A DNA stretch of 64,000 nucleotides. Source: Crocodylus rhombifer (lineage: Eukaryota > Chordata > Crocodylia > Crocodylidae). Positions 12,660 through 23,949 of the stretch are shown piece by piece; within the stretch, counting starts at the first letter, position 1; every line of letters starts with the position of its first letter. The stretch is from contig JAVSML010024258.1 of the NCBI GenBank assembly GCA_038503035.1, positions 1 through 64,000 on the forward strand, in the 5' to 3' direction. The notes beneath the pieces are model-generated. The model ran no database searches. It saw only the letters and a list, made by a program, of their open reading frames with translations, and was not told the DNA's origin. Both the position numbers and the translations under genes were made by a program.

Positions 12660-13390
12660 CATAGGGATATTTTCTGCTTTTCCATTGGCATGAACATGCA
12701 ACTGAATTGATTTGCTTCTGTTATGAATACAGCATATACACACGCAAGTACCAACAATAAGACCAAACAAAGCAAAAATGCCGATTACCATCCAAGCACT
12801 AGCACGGAGTCATAGTGGACTATTTGCAATTATACAGATTCCATCTCCCATTCCACAGGGTTCTGCAATGTCCGTGGCTAATTTATACATCCCCTTAGAC
12901 TCAGCTGCAGCAGTGCTGAGCTGAGCTCCCCGTCTCCATTCCTTTTCAATCTCTTCTAATTGTTTCTCTAATTGTTCCCACTCTGAAACTGCTGAGCCCA
13001 AATGGTAGCTATCCAGCTTTTAGGGGGAGTCAGCTTGGCTTCAGTGTTGAATTCTATTGTGGGTGGCCAATTTATTGTGGTGGGACCTTTGGAGATCTGA
13101 ATTACAATAGAGGCTCCTTTTGAATCTATAGGCCACACACAACCTTCTGTATTGTTTACCCATAGGGTGTGGTTAGGCCAGATCAAGTTTGTGGGTCCTT
13201 CCCAACACACCCTATTTTCAACAGCAATTTATCCCCATTGGATAAACTGTGGTGCCTATTTAGGCCATTTCCTCCAAATGATTCCTATTCCTATCCACAT
13301 TCATTGGTTCCAATACAGAGGGTTGCAGACAAAAAAACCTAGATCCCTCTGGTGTAGTCACATCCCATACCTCCTGGTGTACTACCCAAT
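12660..13390 (-). pseudogene. Retroviral env, transmembrane subunit remnant
   Basis: This is the C-terminal part of an envelope glycoprotein, split from the rest of env by a CR1. Two N-glycosylation sequons (N-H-T and N-N-T) are visible around 13150-13170. Next comes a charged heptad-like helix containing W-E-Q-L-E-K-Q-L-E-E-I near 12950-12985. A hydrophobic membrane segment at about 12715-12800 (W-M-V-I-G-I-F-A-L-F-G-L-I-V-G) is followed by cysteines and a short basic tail, as in a class I fusion protein anchor. A stop codon separates the helix frame from the membrane segment. The frame is broken and the protein is not expected to be made. Confidence 0.65.
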
Positions 13391-13393
13391 CCT

Positions 13394-14835
13394 ATTTCAT
13401 AGATTTCATAGACATTGGGGCTGGAAGGGACCTCGGAAGACCATCGAGTCCAGCCCCCCGCCCAAAGGGCAGGAAGTCAGCTGGGGTCATAGGATCCCAG
13501 CAAGATAAGCATCCAATTTGCTCTTGAAGGTGTTCAGTGTAGGTGCCTGAACCACCTCCGATGGCAGGCTGTTCCAGACCTCAGGGGCTCGGACAGTAAA
13601 GAAATTCTTCCTTATGTCCAGCCTGAAATGGTCTTGTAGTAGTTTATGACCGTTTGACCTCGTCATCCCTTGGGGCACTCTGGTGAAGAAACGTTCCCCC
13701 AGATCCTGGTGGTCACTCCTGATAAACTTATAGGTGGCCATCAGATTGCCCTTGAGCCTGTGCTTTTCCAGGCTAAAGAGCCCCGTGGCTCTCAGCCTGT
13801 CATCGTAAGGTCTGTTTTTCTGACCTCTGATCATGCGCATGGCTATTCTCTGGACTCTCTCAGGCTTCTCCACATCCTTTTTGAATTGTGGAGCCCAAAA
13901 CTGGACGCTGTACTCCAGCTGCGGCCTTACCAAGGCCGAGTACAAGGGGAGAATGACGTCCCAGGATTTGCTTGAGAAGCATCTATGGATGCAAGCCAGT
14001 GTTTTGGTCACTTTACTAGCTGCAGCATCGCATTGCAGGCTCATGTTCATCTTGTGGTCAATGATGACCCCCAAGCCTCTTTCTTCCATAGTGCTAGACA
14101 GCGTAGCACTGCTGAACCTATAAGGATGCTGCAAGTTTTTCTTCCCAAGGTGGAGAACCTTGCATTTTTCGGTGTTAAACACCATCAGGGTCTCATCCAC
14201 CCATTTACTGAGCCTGTCCAGGTCAGCCTGGATCACCCACCTGTCTTCTGGTGTGGATGCTTTGCCCCAAAGCTAGGAGTCATCAGGGAACTTGGCCAGT
14301 CTGCTCCTGACTCCAATGTCCACATCATTAATGAAGATGTTGAACAATATGGGTCCAAGGACAGAGCCTTGGGGGAACCCACTGGTCACAGGACACCGTG
14401 ATGAGTGACTTCCATCAATTACTACGCTCTGAGTCTGACCATGGAGCCAATTTCCCAGCCGGTGGATCGTGGTGGACCCAAGACCACAATTGGCTAGTTT
14501 CACCAAAAGCTGATCATGGGATACCATAGTGAAGGCTTTTTTGAAGTCAAGATATATGACACCAATCTCTTCTCCCTTGTCCAGGTGATAGGTCACCTGG
14601 TCATAGAAGGAAATGAGATTGGTCAAGCAAGACCTACCCACAACAAACCCATGCTGGCTATCCCTTAGGATGTTGGCTTCTGCCAGTCCAGTAAGGACGG
14701 CCTCTTTAATAAACTTTTCTAAGATCTTCCCTGGGATAGAAGTCAGGCTGATGGGCCTATAGTTAGCTGGATCCACTTTTTACCCTTTCTTGAAGATAAG
14801 CACCACATTGACCTTCTTCCAGTCTTCCATTGACA
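13394..14835 (-). mobile_element. 5'-truncated CR1 LINE inserted in env
   Basis: On the minus strand this is the 3' half of a CR1 retrotransposon ending in tandem TCTATGAAA units at 13394-13412, the family's 3' signature. It encodes the end of ORF2: RT from the W-K-K-V-N-V-V-L-I-F-K-K-G block (near 14780-14820) to the C-terminus at 13487. Retroviral env sequence lies on both sides, so the CR1 is the younger element. It belongs to the same group as the CR1s at 41-44 and 46.6-49.8 kb. Confidence 0.9.
13487..14820 (-). pseudogene. CR1 ORF2 reverse transcriptase, C-terminal half
   Basis: The RT domain of a CR1 non-LTR retrotransposon, which would copy its RNA at a nicked genomic target. Visible blocks are N-Y-R-P-I-S-L-T-S-I (near 14755), Q-H-G-F-V-V-G-R-S-C, the motif-A block V-I-Y-L-D-F-K-K-A-F, and F-P-Q-G-S-V-L-G-P-I-L-F-N. 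The catalytic box has become F-P-D-D-S followed at once by a stop (near 14275-14290). After a frame change, an intact 249-codon stretch (13487-14236) holds the C-terminal region through L-Y-S-A-L-V-R-P-Q-L-E-Y to V-W-N-S-L-P. Compared with other copies, motif A reads K-A-F-T instead of K-A-F-D. Non-functional. Confidence 0.88.
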
Positions 14836-16740
14836 ACCTCCTCCCACTCCCAGAGTCAAGAGCCTGCTTTTTGTCCAGAATCCATCTCCAGGACCAATGG
14901 CTGTGAAGTGGCAGAGGCCGTTTTGACATCCTTCCCAGGTTAATGTCTAATAACATCAACTGCCAGACTGACTTTAGACTGATGGACAGACTTCTGTTGT
15001 TTAAGTCCTCTGGCCAGAGTCCTTTCTTGATGTTTTTGTTTGCACCAATCAATTGAGCGTTGAGTGCTTGCTGGGCACTGTTGCATTCTTCATCCCAGTT
15101 TAGGTCTTGAAACCCCATATACACAACCTGCAATAAACCTCTTAAAACATGGGTTATATTTACTCCTGTGTGGGAGGTCCATTGAATGGCATCAATTAAT
15201 ACTTGGCTTTTCATTTCCCCCGCCCCCCTGGTCTATATATGCAATGCCATGCTCTTAGTGGTCTAACCAATCAGCATTATCAGCCCCTTTATATGAATTC
15301 CAGACTCCAATTGCAGAGTTTAACCCATCCCAGGTTGTACCAGTGACACCCCTCCTCTTCCTTACAGGTGTGTTTGAAACAAGTCAGGCATGGCCCATTT
15401 GAGGAGCCGTTCCTCTGCCTGACTTGTTTTGCTACAGTTGTAAAAATAATGTTGCAAAAGCCATTCATCGGGGATGAGCTTGATTCACACATGAATTGTG
15501 GCTGCATTGAGCATCACTTCTTGCTCCCTGCTGCCCTCCCACCAGGGTAGATGGTGCTTCCAGCTTAGGTGTCCACTGGGATGGGGAATAGAAGATAGTG
15601 GGATGAGTACTGAATATGCAACACAGACAGCAAAAGTTATGGTGTTATTGCAAATCCAGTAGGACCCACACTGCATTTCTCAGTGTTGGTGCTGTCGAAT
15701 ACTGTGTGGCAGCTATTGATATCAGATTTGTTAACTGGCATTACTTGACATAATCCTGGACTTACTTACCATTACCCATTTTTCTCCAGTCGTCCAGCTA
15801 ATATTCCATTGTTTAGTTGGGGGTTTCCATTTGGATTCCATACCGGTTGTATTGGCATGCCGGGTGATTTGTCACTCCCATCGCATAGTGCCTTTTTGTT
15901 GGTAAAGATATGTGGTGCACCATCCCCACAAGAATTCATTTTGGGGAGGAGGTGCAATGGGCCTTTCTACAGTTGTCCCTTCTGTGATTTCCTTTGCCAT
16001 TAGGTTAGGGGTCATGGAATCACTTGGTTTAGGGATTGGTTGAGTGGAGTTTCCAGGTGCCTGAGGTAGGACTCCAGAACAACCTGTCGACTATAGGGGG
16101 ATGAATCCCCAGTAGTATCTTATTCCACCATTTCCACTCCACATGCCTCCCTGCCACCAAGGGATATTCCACCTCTTCCACCAGGGCCAATTTGCAACTT
16201 GCTGTATGGTTACATAGTGTCCCTTTGGGTCTCTATATGTGGGTCCTGCCAGGGATCCATAATCTAACAGTTTACATCCAGATACTCCACAATGGTAATG
16301 GGGGTGGGGGGGTTAGGACCTGTCCTGGGTCCTGGTCCTTTAGGGTAGGAGGGATCTTCCATATCATAATCTGGGTGATGGGATCCATTAGCCGCAGGAG
16401 GATATTTTGGATAACTAACAAACCCAATGTACCCTTTAAACGGAGGTAGGATGCTCTAGCTGATGATCCACCAAAGGCTCAGGCACAACATTGCCATGGT
16501 GCACTGCATCCTGGGAATGGTTCTTTAGATCCTGAAAAATATAATTGTCCTTTTCTTTGGACTGATTAGGCTTATGTTTATATTTCTTTACCTGTGACCA
16601 ATGTGCCCACCAAAGTTTTTTTGGTGGGCCTTCTAACTGGACCAAACTGGAGCCCAGTTTGGCTACAACAGAACATTGTGCCTTAGGAAAGGCAGGGAAC
16701 CCCAGTGCCGGATACATTACCTGGTCCACAACCTTGATCT
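14836..16740 (-). pseudogene. Retroviral env, surface-subunit side remnant
   Basis: Broken minus-strand frames (about 16436-16729, 15772-15957, 15289-15676, 14836-15214) lie between integrase and the transmembrane remnant, where env belongs. The segments are rich in Trp and Cys and carry several N-glycosylation sequons, for example N-G-S and N-W-S near 15295-15420 and N-I-T near 15155. The rightmost frame contains a W-W-A-H-W block, and the left one runs directly into the CR1 junction near 14835. Assignment rests on position plus glycoprotein-like composition. No receptor-binding family was recognised, and several stops and frameshifts are present. Confidence 0.55.
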
Positions 16741-16779
16741 GCTGCTGTATGGAGTGTTTGGGGTCATACCATCGTTTTA

Positions 16780-17795
16780 TATATTCTCAGGCCTGCTGCT
16801 GCACTGTTGCTGCATCCTGATGGCTTTTATTTACTAAATCAGTGAGCGTTTCTACCCATTGATCAGTGGCTTCTTGCATGATCACATCCTCAGGAATAAG
16901 GCATTTAGATTTTCCCAACAGGGCATATGTTGACCCATCATTAGTTTGAAAGGGGAGTGTTTGGTGCTGGCAGTGGGACATGCCCAAATTCTCACTAGGA
17001 TGAAGGGACGCACTTCATCCCAATTTTTCCCAGTGATGGATACCCCCTTTTGCAACTCCTGCTTAATGGTTTGATTCATGTGTTCTACTTGCCCTGCAGC
17101 CTGAGGATGATAAGGGATGTGCCATTTCCATTCAATGCCTACAATTTCACTTATTTGTTTGGTGAGGGTGGCTGTAAATGCTGGATCTTGGTCACTATCT
17201 ATGACTTTAGGGACACTACAAAGGGGGAACACCTGATAAACTAGCAAGCTAGCTGTTGTTTTAGCAGTCTCATTGTGAGTAGGGAAGGCTTCTACCCATT
17301 TTGTAAAGGAATCCACTACAACAAGGAGGAACTGGTGTTTCTTTGTAGTAGTGGGTACAAGCCCCACATAGTCCATTTGAATTCTTTCCCATGGCCCAAC
17401 TAAATCTTGATGCATCAACTAGCCCCTGAGAGGAAGCCAATTAGGTTGATGCAAAGCACAATTTAAGCACCGTTGGGCCCATGTGACAGCATCTCGTTTG
17501 AAGCTTGGCCACCATTCTAGAGATTGAACTGTGTTTATGTTTTCTTGCACACTGGGGTGTTCTCCAATTTGGGACCCATGCAGCCACCCCAGCAGCACCT
17601 CACAGCACCTCACATGATGGCCGAGGGATATAAGGAACTACTGGCAACACTTTGGTAACCCATATCCCTTTTACCTGGTGTACTTCTTGAGGGAGGATCA
17701 CCCATCCAATCACACTGGGCATCCCATTGCTGAATTGCATTTGTAGCAAAAACCCCACTTTTTCTTTTCTATTTATTTTAAAATGCATTCCCTCC
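16780..17795 (-). pseudogene. Retroviral integrase remnant
   Basis: The integrase part of pol, which inserts viral DNA into chromosomes. The N-terminal zinc-binding region lies in 17419-17650 (W-L-H-G-S...E-H-P then C-L-N-C, an HHCC arrangement). The catalytic core follows in a 178-codon open stretch (16882-17418). The first Asp is in the M-D-Y-V-G block, the second in D-S-D-Q-D-P-A-F (family members usually have G at the fifth position of this block), and the Glu is in H-P-Q-A-A-G-Q-V-E-H. A C-terminal piece continues to 16787. The break between zinc-binding and core regions is a frameshift or stop near 17419. The start is lost into the foreign segment at about 17800. Confidence 0.85.
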
Positions 17796-17869
17796 CCTTC
17801 ACCAAACAGTTCTGACTTTTTCTCTCCCTCTCTATTCCCTAGCTAAGTATAAGTAAGCTAAGATGTAGG

Positions 17870-18841
17870 ATAAGCTTTAACATTTTTATTTTGGTAGCAA
17901 GTTTTTGGTTTTGGATATCCACTGTTTTATATTGTATTACTATTAGCTTTGTATTGATTCTTACCATTGTATATTGTATTGTTATCATTTTTGTATTGAA
18001 TTTTATTATTTCATATGAATATTCTATGGTTTAGGCCTGTGTTTGTAACTGAACCGAAGTCATGTCAAGTTTCCATTTTATATATCAAGCCTCCATCTTG
18101 TGTCCTTTGCCTGGGTATCCCCTGTGTCACAACTGTATGAGTCATGTATCCCTCCCATGTAAATTGGTTGCCTGATGAATGAGAGTGATTGGGAATCACT
18201 GAAATACAATGGTAGCAGGCCTCTGCTGAATGGTCTGTAATGACTGGGCCATAACCTTGCATTGATTCATCCAGGAGCCATGGACCTCACCCAGGAACAA
18301 AGAGAAGAACCCAGCATTTGAAAGACAAAAGACCCTGCAGAACCAGCAACTTTTACCATTACAGACACCCAAAACCGCACATCCCTGCATGGAGCACACA
18401 TGTTCAGTACGCCAGGGCCTGACCCTTGCCTGGGCATGCCTCCTGTCACTAGGGTCACACAAGCTCTGCCCCTATAAAAAGGGGCACGGAAGACAGACCC
18501 AGTGGGATGCCCTCTCCATCTGGACCAGCACCATGCCACACCACCTATTCACCCAGAGGCCCTGCTGGTGACCCCCCTCTGGACAACATCTACTGGACAA
18601 GGACCCCTTTCCACCCTGGGATAGGTAGATATTACCTGCACACCTCCTTCTACAATTTGGACTCTCTCTCTGTGTCTCTCTCTCCTCCTGGACTTCAGTG
18701 GACTTCAGCACCAAGCCTCTCTAACCCCTGCTTTCATTGCGTGTGGGGTGGGGGGTGGGCGCAAGGGAATCCATAAGACATTGTGTCATCATCTCCCCTG
18801 TTCAATAAAACCACTGTCATTTGCAACCCCAAGTTGGGTCA
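17870..18841 (+). mobile_element. LTR-like unit, plus strand
   Basis: A TATA box (TATAAAAA, 18473-18480) is followed 331 bases later by a poly(A) signal (AATAAA, 18804-18809) and a U5-like end, CAACCCCAAGTTGGGTCA (18824-18841). This is typical LTR architecture, opposite in direction to the host retrovirus. No primer-binding site or gag follows, so it looks like a solo LTR or a partial element. The left end (TGTAGGATAAG near 17869) is a guess. Confidence 0.5.
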
Positions 18842-19539
18842 TGTTTTACTGAATCCCAGTCCCTTCCCTATCTTAAATTCCAGCCTCATTCTCTCTCTTT
18901 CTCAGTTCCAGCCCCACCTCTCTGCTAGTTTCCCGATCTCCTCCAAATTCCATCTCCCCTTGTCTGCCACCTCTCAGCCTCTCTTTGCTTTCCTGCTGAC
19001 CCTGCTGCCTGCTGCTTTCCCTATGATTTTCTGCTGTTTTCAGGCTTCCCCCCTGCACCTTTTGTAATCTCCGCCCCCCTCCTGCAGCTTCTCAGCTCCT
19101 ATTAGCTGTCCTGCAGTTCTCTCCAGTTTCCAGCACCTACTGCCTCTCTCTGCAACTTCTCTAGCTGCCCCAGAGCCATCCTCTGGCTCCCCACACCCAG
19201 AGTCCCTCTTTAACACCCACACTTTCCCTTAGTCCCATTTTCCCTCCTCTCCCCATCTACCTTTTCAGCTCCCCTGTAGCTCTGGCTCCAGTTCCAGAGG
19301 CATGCTTCCCTGTTCTGCAGGCTCTGGGCATTGTCTTTTAATCAATTAAGATCAATTAACCTAAAGTTCCCCCCGCCGGCCTCAGTTCTTCAGCTCAGGC
19401 CCCTGAGTCTACCAGTTCTAATCCCAGTCCTGGTAACTTTAACCCCCTACACTTCTACTTTCTTACCTTAATCTTTCCCCAGGTATCCCAAGTACACCAA
19501 GCTCATACATACACATCACAACACCCAACTTAGGAACTC

Positions 19540-19915
19540 ATCTGTGTGTATGCATAGGTGGGTGGTATGTGTGTGAATTAGTGAATACACATATATAGAT
19601 ATCATTGTGTGTGTGTGGTATATGAATTAGTAATCCACATATGTGTATTGGATATGCAGGTGTTGGTAAGTGATTCTGTCAAAATTTGATGTGTGTAGCA
19701 TGTATGGGCTTAAACTGGTGATAGGTGTGTGTGCGTGTGTGTATGTGTGTGGCATTGTGTGCATGGTATACGAATTAGTGATCTCTGTCTAGTGTATGTG
19801 CTTGAATTGGTGATAGGTATGCACGTGCCTAGGCTGGTTTGGATGTGTATGTGCCTGAGCTGGTAGTGTGTGTATGTGTATGTACCTAATTGTTTTGTGT
19901 GTTTGTATATGTGCA
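19540..19915. repeat. GT-rich simple-sequence region
   Basis: Repeated TGTGTG runs are interrupted by phrases such as GAATTAGTGA and GTATGTGCCT, giving an irregular minisatellite-like structure. Any open frame on the minus strand here only translates the CA repeat. Confidence 0.7.
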
Positions 19916-20029
19916 ATTGTACACCATGCCCTCCTGTCTAACAGCGCAATATTGAGATCCTGAGCATTGGCCTGACCCCTCAGGGCAACACATTAACCTA
20001 ACTGTTTGCAGCAGGTTTGACTTGATTCC

Positions 20030-20570
20030 ATAAAGGCCATACCTTAGTGGCAGATCATGCTTCTTTGTCTGCTTCATTATTTTCTACTGCTCCCCATCCG
20101 GTTTTACGGTGGCTCTTAACTTTGACCATTTTAAGTTGCTTTCCTTGTGCTACCTGCAAAATGTGCTCCGAAATGGTACAGTGCTTGATTGGAGACCCTC
20201 ATGCATCTTTAAACTCATTAACAACCCACCATTCTAACATTTGTGTTGCTCCTTTACGTGCATATTCATTATCTGTGACTATGACATGAGATAAACAGGA
20301 GTTGTTAGACATGCTTTGAAGTGCGATTAGAAGATTTATGGCTTCTGCTTCTTGGCTGGTGGCTTCAGGTAGTAACCAAGCTTCTGTTTTTTGGGGATCC
20401 CACAATGGCACAGGCCACTTGAGCAGTTTCTCCAGTTCCTGTGAAACTTCCATCAATAAACCATAATATTTCACCTAATTGTACCTGTTGTGGAGATACA
20501 CTATGGACAAGTATGGGCCAGGTGGTTTGTCCAGGGTAACACATATACAATTTTTCAGAGGTTACCCAAT
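20030..20570 (-). pseudogene. Retroviral RNase H remnant
   Basis: The RNase H domain of pol, which removes the RNA strand of the replication hybrid. The first catalytic block is W-F-I-D-G-S-F-T-G (Asp codon at 20452-20454). The middle part keeps S-H-V-I-V-T-D-N-E-Y-A (near 20265-20285) with its Asp. The C-terminal E-N-N-E-A-D block is near 20070-20085. The domain is spread over at least three frames with stops between them. The left limit adjoins the foreign segment. Confidence 0.8.
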
Positions 20571-21790
20571 CCCAAATGTTAATTTATGTTGAAGAAAAGC
20601 ACTGAAACCATATTCTTGGGTTATCCAGTGCTAATAAAAACCAGCCTATCTGTGGAGTTGTTAACCTTCCCTTTAACAATTCTCCATTTTTAAGCAATCG
20701 AATGCATACAGCTTCTCTACCTCCTAGATATTTGAATTTTTGCAGGGCCTGATACATGCTTAGGAATGCCTTTTCGCAAGTTCCATATTTTTGTTCTGTA
20801 AGATTTTGCCTCCGAGAGGCTAATGCTAAGGGGATGTTAATTCCATTTTGATTTTGGGTGGCTACTGCTAAGTGCCGGTGAGCTGTTTAACACCAGATTT
20901 CAACTTCTACATTGAGGATTCTGGTGCTGAAGGCAGAGGCTCTTTGCAACTGATCTTTTAGCTTTATAAATGCTGCCTGACACTCTGAACACCACTCCCA
21001 TTTGGTTTGCCGTACAGCTTGATGGAGTGGCTCCATAGTTTTGCTGCAATCAGGTATGAACTCCTGGCTGAACCCTACAAGACCAATAAAGAACTGCAAT
21101 GATTTTCAGTCAATAGGTGGAGGTGGAAGCATTTGACAAATTAGTGAGAGCTGATCATTGAAAATTTGTTTTCCTTGGCAAGTGATTGTAAGCCCCAGAT
21201 ATTGAACTTGTTTTACTAGCTGGGCCTTAGTGCTGTTTACCCTGAGGCCATCATTTTGTAGTACTTACAAAATTAATTCAGTATGGTGGTGACACTGTTC
21301 CTGCGTAGCTCCCCAGATGAGAATGTCATCTATGTATTGCAAGCAATGACCTGATGCAGGCAACAGTACCTTTTTTAATGCCTAATGGAACAACATGGGT
21401 TCATTGTGGTACCCCTGAGGTACTTGAGTCCAGACAAACTGCAGTCCTTGCCAGGTGAATGCTGTTTTCCACTGGTCATCTGGGTGGACTGGAAGACTTC
21501 AAAAACCATTACTGATATCCAAAACAGAAAACTATTGTGCACCGTTAGTTAGCTGGGTGACTATTTCTGGAAACAGGACCACTACTGGTGCCATGGGGGT
21601 AGAAGCAGCATTTAATTTCCTATAATCAATGGTGAATCAACAAGTACCATTTGGTTTCTTCACTGGCTGCACAGGAGAGTTGCCAGAAGAAACCTGAGGT
21701 TGGATAACTTTACATTTTTGTAAGGTGTGAATAACTGTGGATATATTCTGAACTGCATCTCTTGGAAGTGGGTACTGAAGTGATCAGGGG
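20571..21790 (-). pseudogene. Retroviral reverse transcriptase remnant
   Basis: The polymerase part of pol. V-P-Q-G-Y-H-N-E-P is encoded near 21400-21425 and is followed by a stop at 21382-21384. The catalytic Y-I-D-D box lies at 21325-21336 in the context L-Q-Y-I-D-D-I-L-I-W-G. The thumb/connection region, with F-S-Q-E-F-I-P-D-C-S-K and L-H-Q-A-V, is in 20887-21099. The two catalytic aspartates of Y-I-D-D are kept, but the reading frame is interrupted repeatedly, so no enzyme is expected. Confidence 0.85.
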
Positions 21791-21799
21791 GGTCCCCCC

Positions 21800-22310
21800 A
21801 GATTATGGACTGACTCTTGGTTTTTTAACAATCCATTGTCCAGACTGTCAGTGGCCCATACATTCCTCCATTTTTTCCAGTCCATGGGAATGACTGAGGG
21901 CTTAAGTGCTTTAACAGAATGGCAGGCCAATTCCATGGGCTGCTGTGCTGAGCCACCCTTGACCCATACAAGTTGACTGGCTAAATTTATACAGAAATGT
22001 TGCAAGAGTGGCATTCCAATAATACTAAGGGACGATTGACACATCCATGCCAATCAGAACTTTTGAATTTGGTGATGCAGGTTGTTCACTGACACTAAGC
22101 GTGTCACCTTCCAACTTTGATTAGAACCTCCCATGGACCCTGAGAATGAGACTAGGGATTTTTCCTCCCCCTCTATAGGCGAAATAGTTCTGCTGAAATT
22201 TAGCATGGATCTGGTATCTAATAGGAAAATTTCAGGCGCCCCTCCTTCCACCCAGCCCTGGATCCAGGATCTGATTGAATTGGAATGGGAGACACTGGCT
22301 GAAACCACAG
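21800..22310 (-). pseudogene. Retroviral aspartic protease remnant
   Basis: The active-site block reads F-L-L-D-T-R-S (22208-22222 and flanks), where a functional retroviral protease has D-T-G, so the glycine is replaced by arginine. A C-terminal block S-I-I-G-M-P-L-L (near 22000-22030) matches the usual final protease strand and helix. A stop at about 22054 lies between them. It sits between gag and RT as expected. The D-T-R change alone would be expected to abolish activity. Confidence 0.7.
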
Positions 22311-22349
22311 GAGGTGCAGTCTCAGTCTTGGAGGGGCATGGGTAGATTC

Positions 22350-23350
22350 TCAGGCTCTGAAGTGAGGGTGAGAACCTGGGATGCTGGCCAAGGGGTAGTT
22401 TGATTTATTCACTCTGGGTGAGGAGTGCCACATCTGAAACATGTATCCCTGTTGGAAAAGTTTATTGTGGGGCACACTCCCTGAGGACACTCCCAATCCC
22501 CTGGCCTGCATGCTTTTACCTTCCTGATCACCTTCTCTGCAATTAGGATTTTCAGCGCGTGGCTTGATGGGGAAACTCACAAGCTTAGCTAATAACTCTT
22601 CTACCATACACTCTAACTGGCGAAGCTGCAATTTGGATTCAGCATCTCCTTGATTTTTTAAGACCTGTTGGGCTTGGACAGTTTGCTGTGATTGCCACCA
22701 AGCTTCAGCTCGCTCAAGATAATGGTGTAATTGATTAACCTGCACTAATCCCTCTTGCATCTCTAGTATAGTGATTAAATTGGGAGTGGGAGGCAGCTGT
22801 ATCCATACATCAAATAGGTGGCATGCCTGTCCCACACCACTGACACCGGGTGGCAATGCCCACTCTGGAGGCAAAGGATCTTCCCATATTCAGACCCAAG
22901 CCTACCCTCGCTCAATTATATCCCAGGAGGTGTTCTTGAAATGGACACACTCGGCCAGTGCCCTGATCCACTGTATATATGCCAAAAAGTGCTTAGGCAA
23001 TACTTGTCATTCGGGCTTGCCACCCTCCATCTCCCAAAATGGCGAGGCTGACACCCTTTACCAGCCCAAGTAGAACTTCAAATAAATCATGGCCTGGGAG
23101 CATAGCAAAGCTCTTTTCATGTTTTACCAGCCACTAGGTCCATTCGTTCCTCTCCAAAGGCGTGAGGCCCAACTAGGCTCATAATGGGAGTAGGAGAAGT
23201 GATTTTAACTTGCTGTGCCTGAATTGTTCCTTCAGGCAGATCTAAACCAGACTGACGAATCAGCCCAGGGGAAGCAGCCTGGGGGGCACTGCTAGGGGGA
23301 TTTAGGGTTACAATTTGCTCAACAGCGTGCACTTCTGATGAGTAATTGGT
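22350..23350 (-). pseudogene. Retroviral gag, C-terminal part with zinc-knuckle trace
   Basis: A 174-codon open stretch (22350-22874) contains a predicted helical, Gln/Leu-rich segment (H-H-Y-L-E-R-A-E-A-W-W...). In the neighbouring frame a C-F-R-C-G-T-P-H-P-E block (22411-22441), followed at once by a stop, looks like a CCHC nucleocapsid knuckle missing its final cysteine. Further broken gag-like sequence extends to 23350. It lies just upstream of protease in the element's own direction. Confidence 0.6.
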
Positions 23351-23519
23351 GGGAATCAGGAGGAATGGGTGGGGAGGCTGAGGGTGGACTAAAAAGGGGG
23401 GCGGATGGTGTTACTGCAGGTGACATTTTGCTGCTCAGAATGGCAACACTCTGAAGATCACCTTCTTTCCTCAGAGTCTCGCGTTCCACCTCCATTTTCT
23501 CAATAAGAGACTTGAAGGA

Positions 23520-23890
23520 CTCAATTTCTTACTTGGCATTTCGCAAATCTTCCGAGTCTCTTTCCTTTATCTCAACAGCAAGCACTGAAGTGCAATTGAA
23601 CTGTTGCTGTTGGGCTACAACTTCTTTAAGTTGACAGATGAGACCATCCTTTTCCTGACAAAGTTTTCCATTTTCCTGACACTCAAACCATAAGGCTTGA
23701 ACACCCCAGGGCAACACCTGGAGGGCAGTTGCTTTACGGAAGGCCCGCTTCCATTTTTCAGTTAAAATTCCCTCAGCCCACCCTTGGGCTGTAATCCAAG
23801 TCATGTTATCTCTCAGCTCTGTGTTCTTGAGGAACCCTGGCACAGGACACAGCCTGTCTGACTCAAAAAGAACTCTCCCCCTCCCCACCT
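23520..23890 (-). pseudogene. Retroviral gag, N-terminal coiled-coil remnant
   Basis: A 119-codon open stretch starting M-G-R-G-R-V at 23888. The first half has W-I-T-A-Q-G-W-A-E-G and W-K-R-A-F-R-K-A. The second half is a charged, heptad-like helix (L-C-Q-E-K-D-G-L-I-C-Q-L-K-E-V-V-A-Q) likely to form a coiled coil. The context (first frame of the retroviral order) supports gag. Sequence similarity to a named gag family was not recognised. Confidence 0.5.
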
Positions 23891-23949
23891 ATGCCTGAAC
23901 AAGAACTGATTAGAAGGACTTACAGAAGACAAAGAAGATGCAGCTGGAG

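Larger units (their letters stand above)
17800..19930. mobile_element. Foreign segment between RNase H and integrase
   Basis: The RNase H C-terminal block (E-N-N-E-A-D near 20070-20085) and the integrase N-terminus (near 17790) are normally less than a few hundred bases apart, yet here about 2.1 kb intervenes. The segment has no pol coding sequence. It contains a plus-strand LTR-like unit (about 17870-18841), a C/T-rich stretch (18845-19500) and GT-rich simple sequence (19540-19915). Exact junctions and target duplications were not resolved, so one composite or two separate insertions are possible. Confidence 0.6.
12560..23890 (-). mobile_element. Degraded endogenous retrovirus, gag-pol-env order
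   Basis: Remnants of gag, protease, RT, RNase H, integrase and env are found in canonical retroviral order on the minus strand. Every region carries frameshifts or stops. Two foreign segments interrupt it: a CR1 LINE in env (about 13394-14835) and about 2.1 kb between RNase H and integrase (about 17800-19930). Without them the internal region is about 7.8 kb, a normal retroviral length. The RT box reads Y-I-D-D. A class III (ERV-L/spuma-related) affinity is possible, but I could not test it, and an env gene would be unusual there. LTRs were not firmly identified. Confidence 0.85.
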
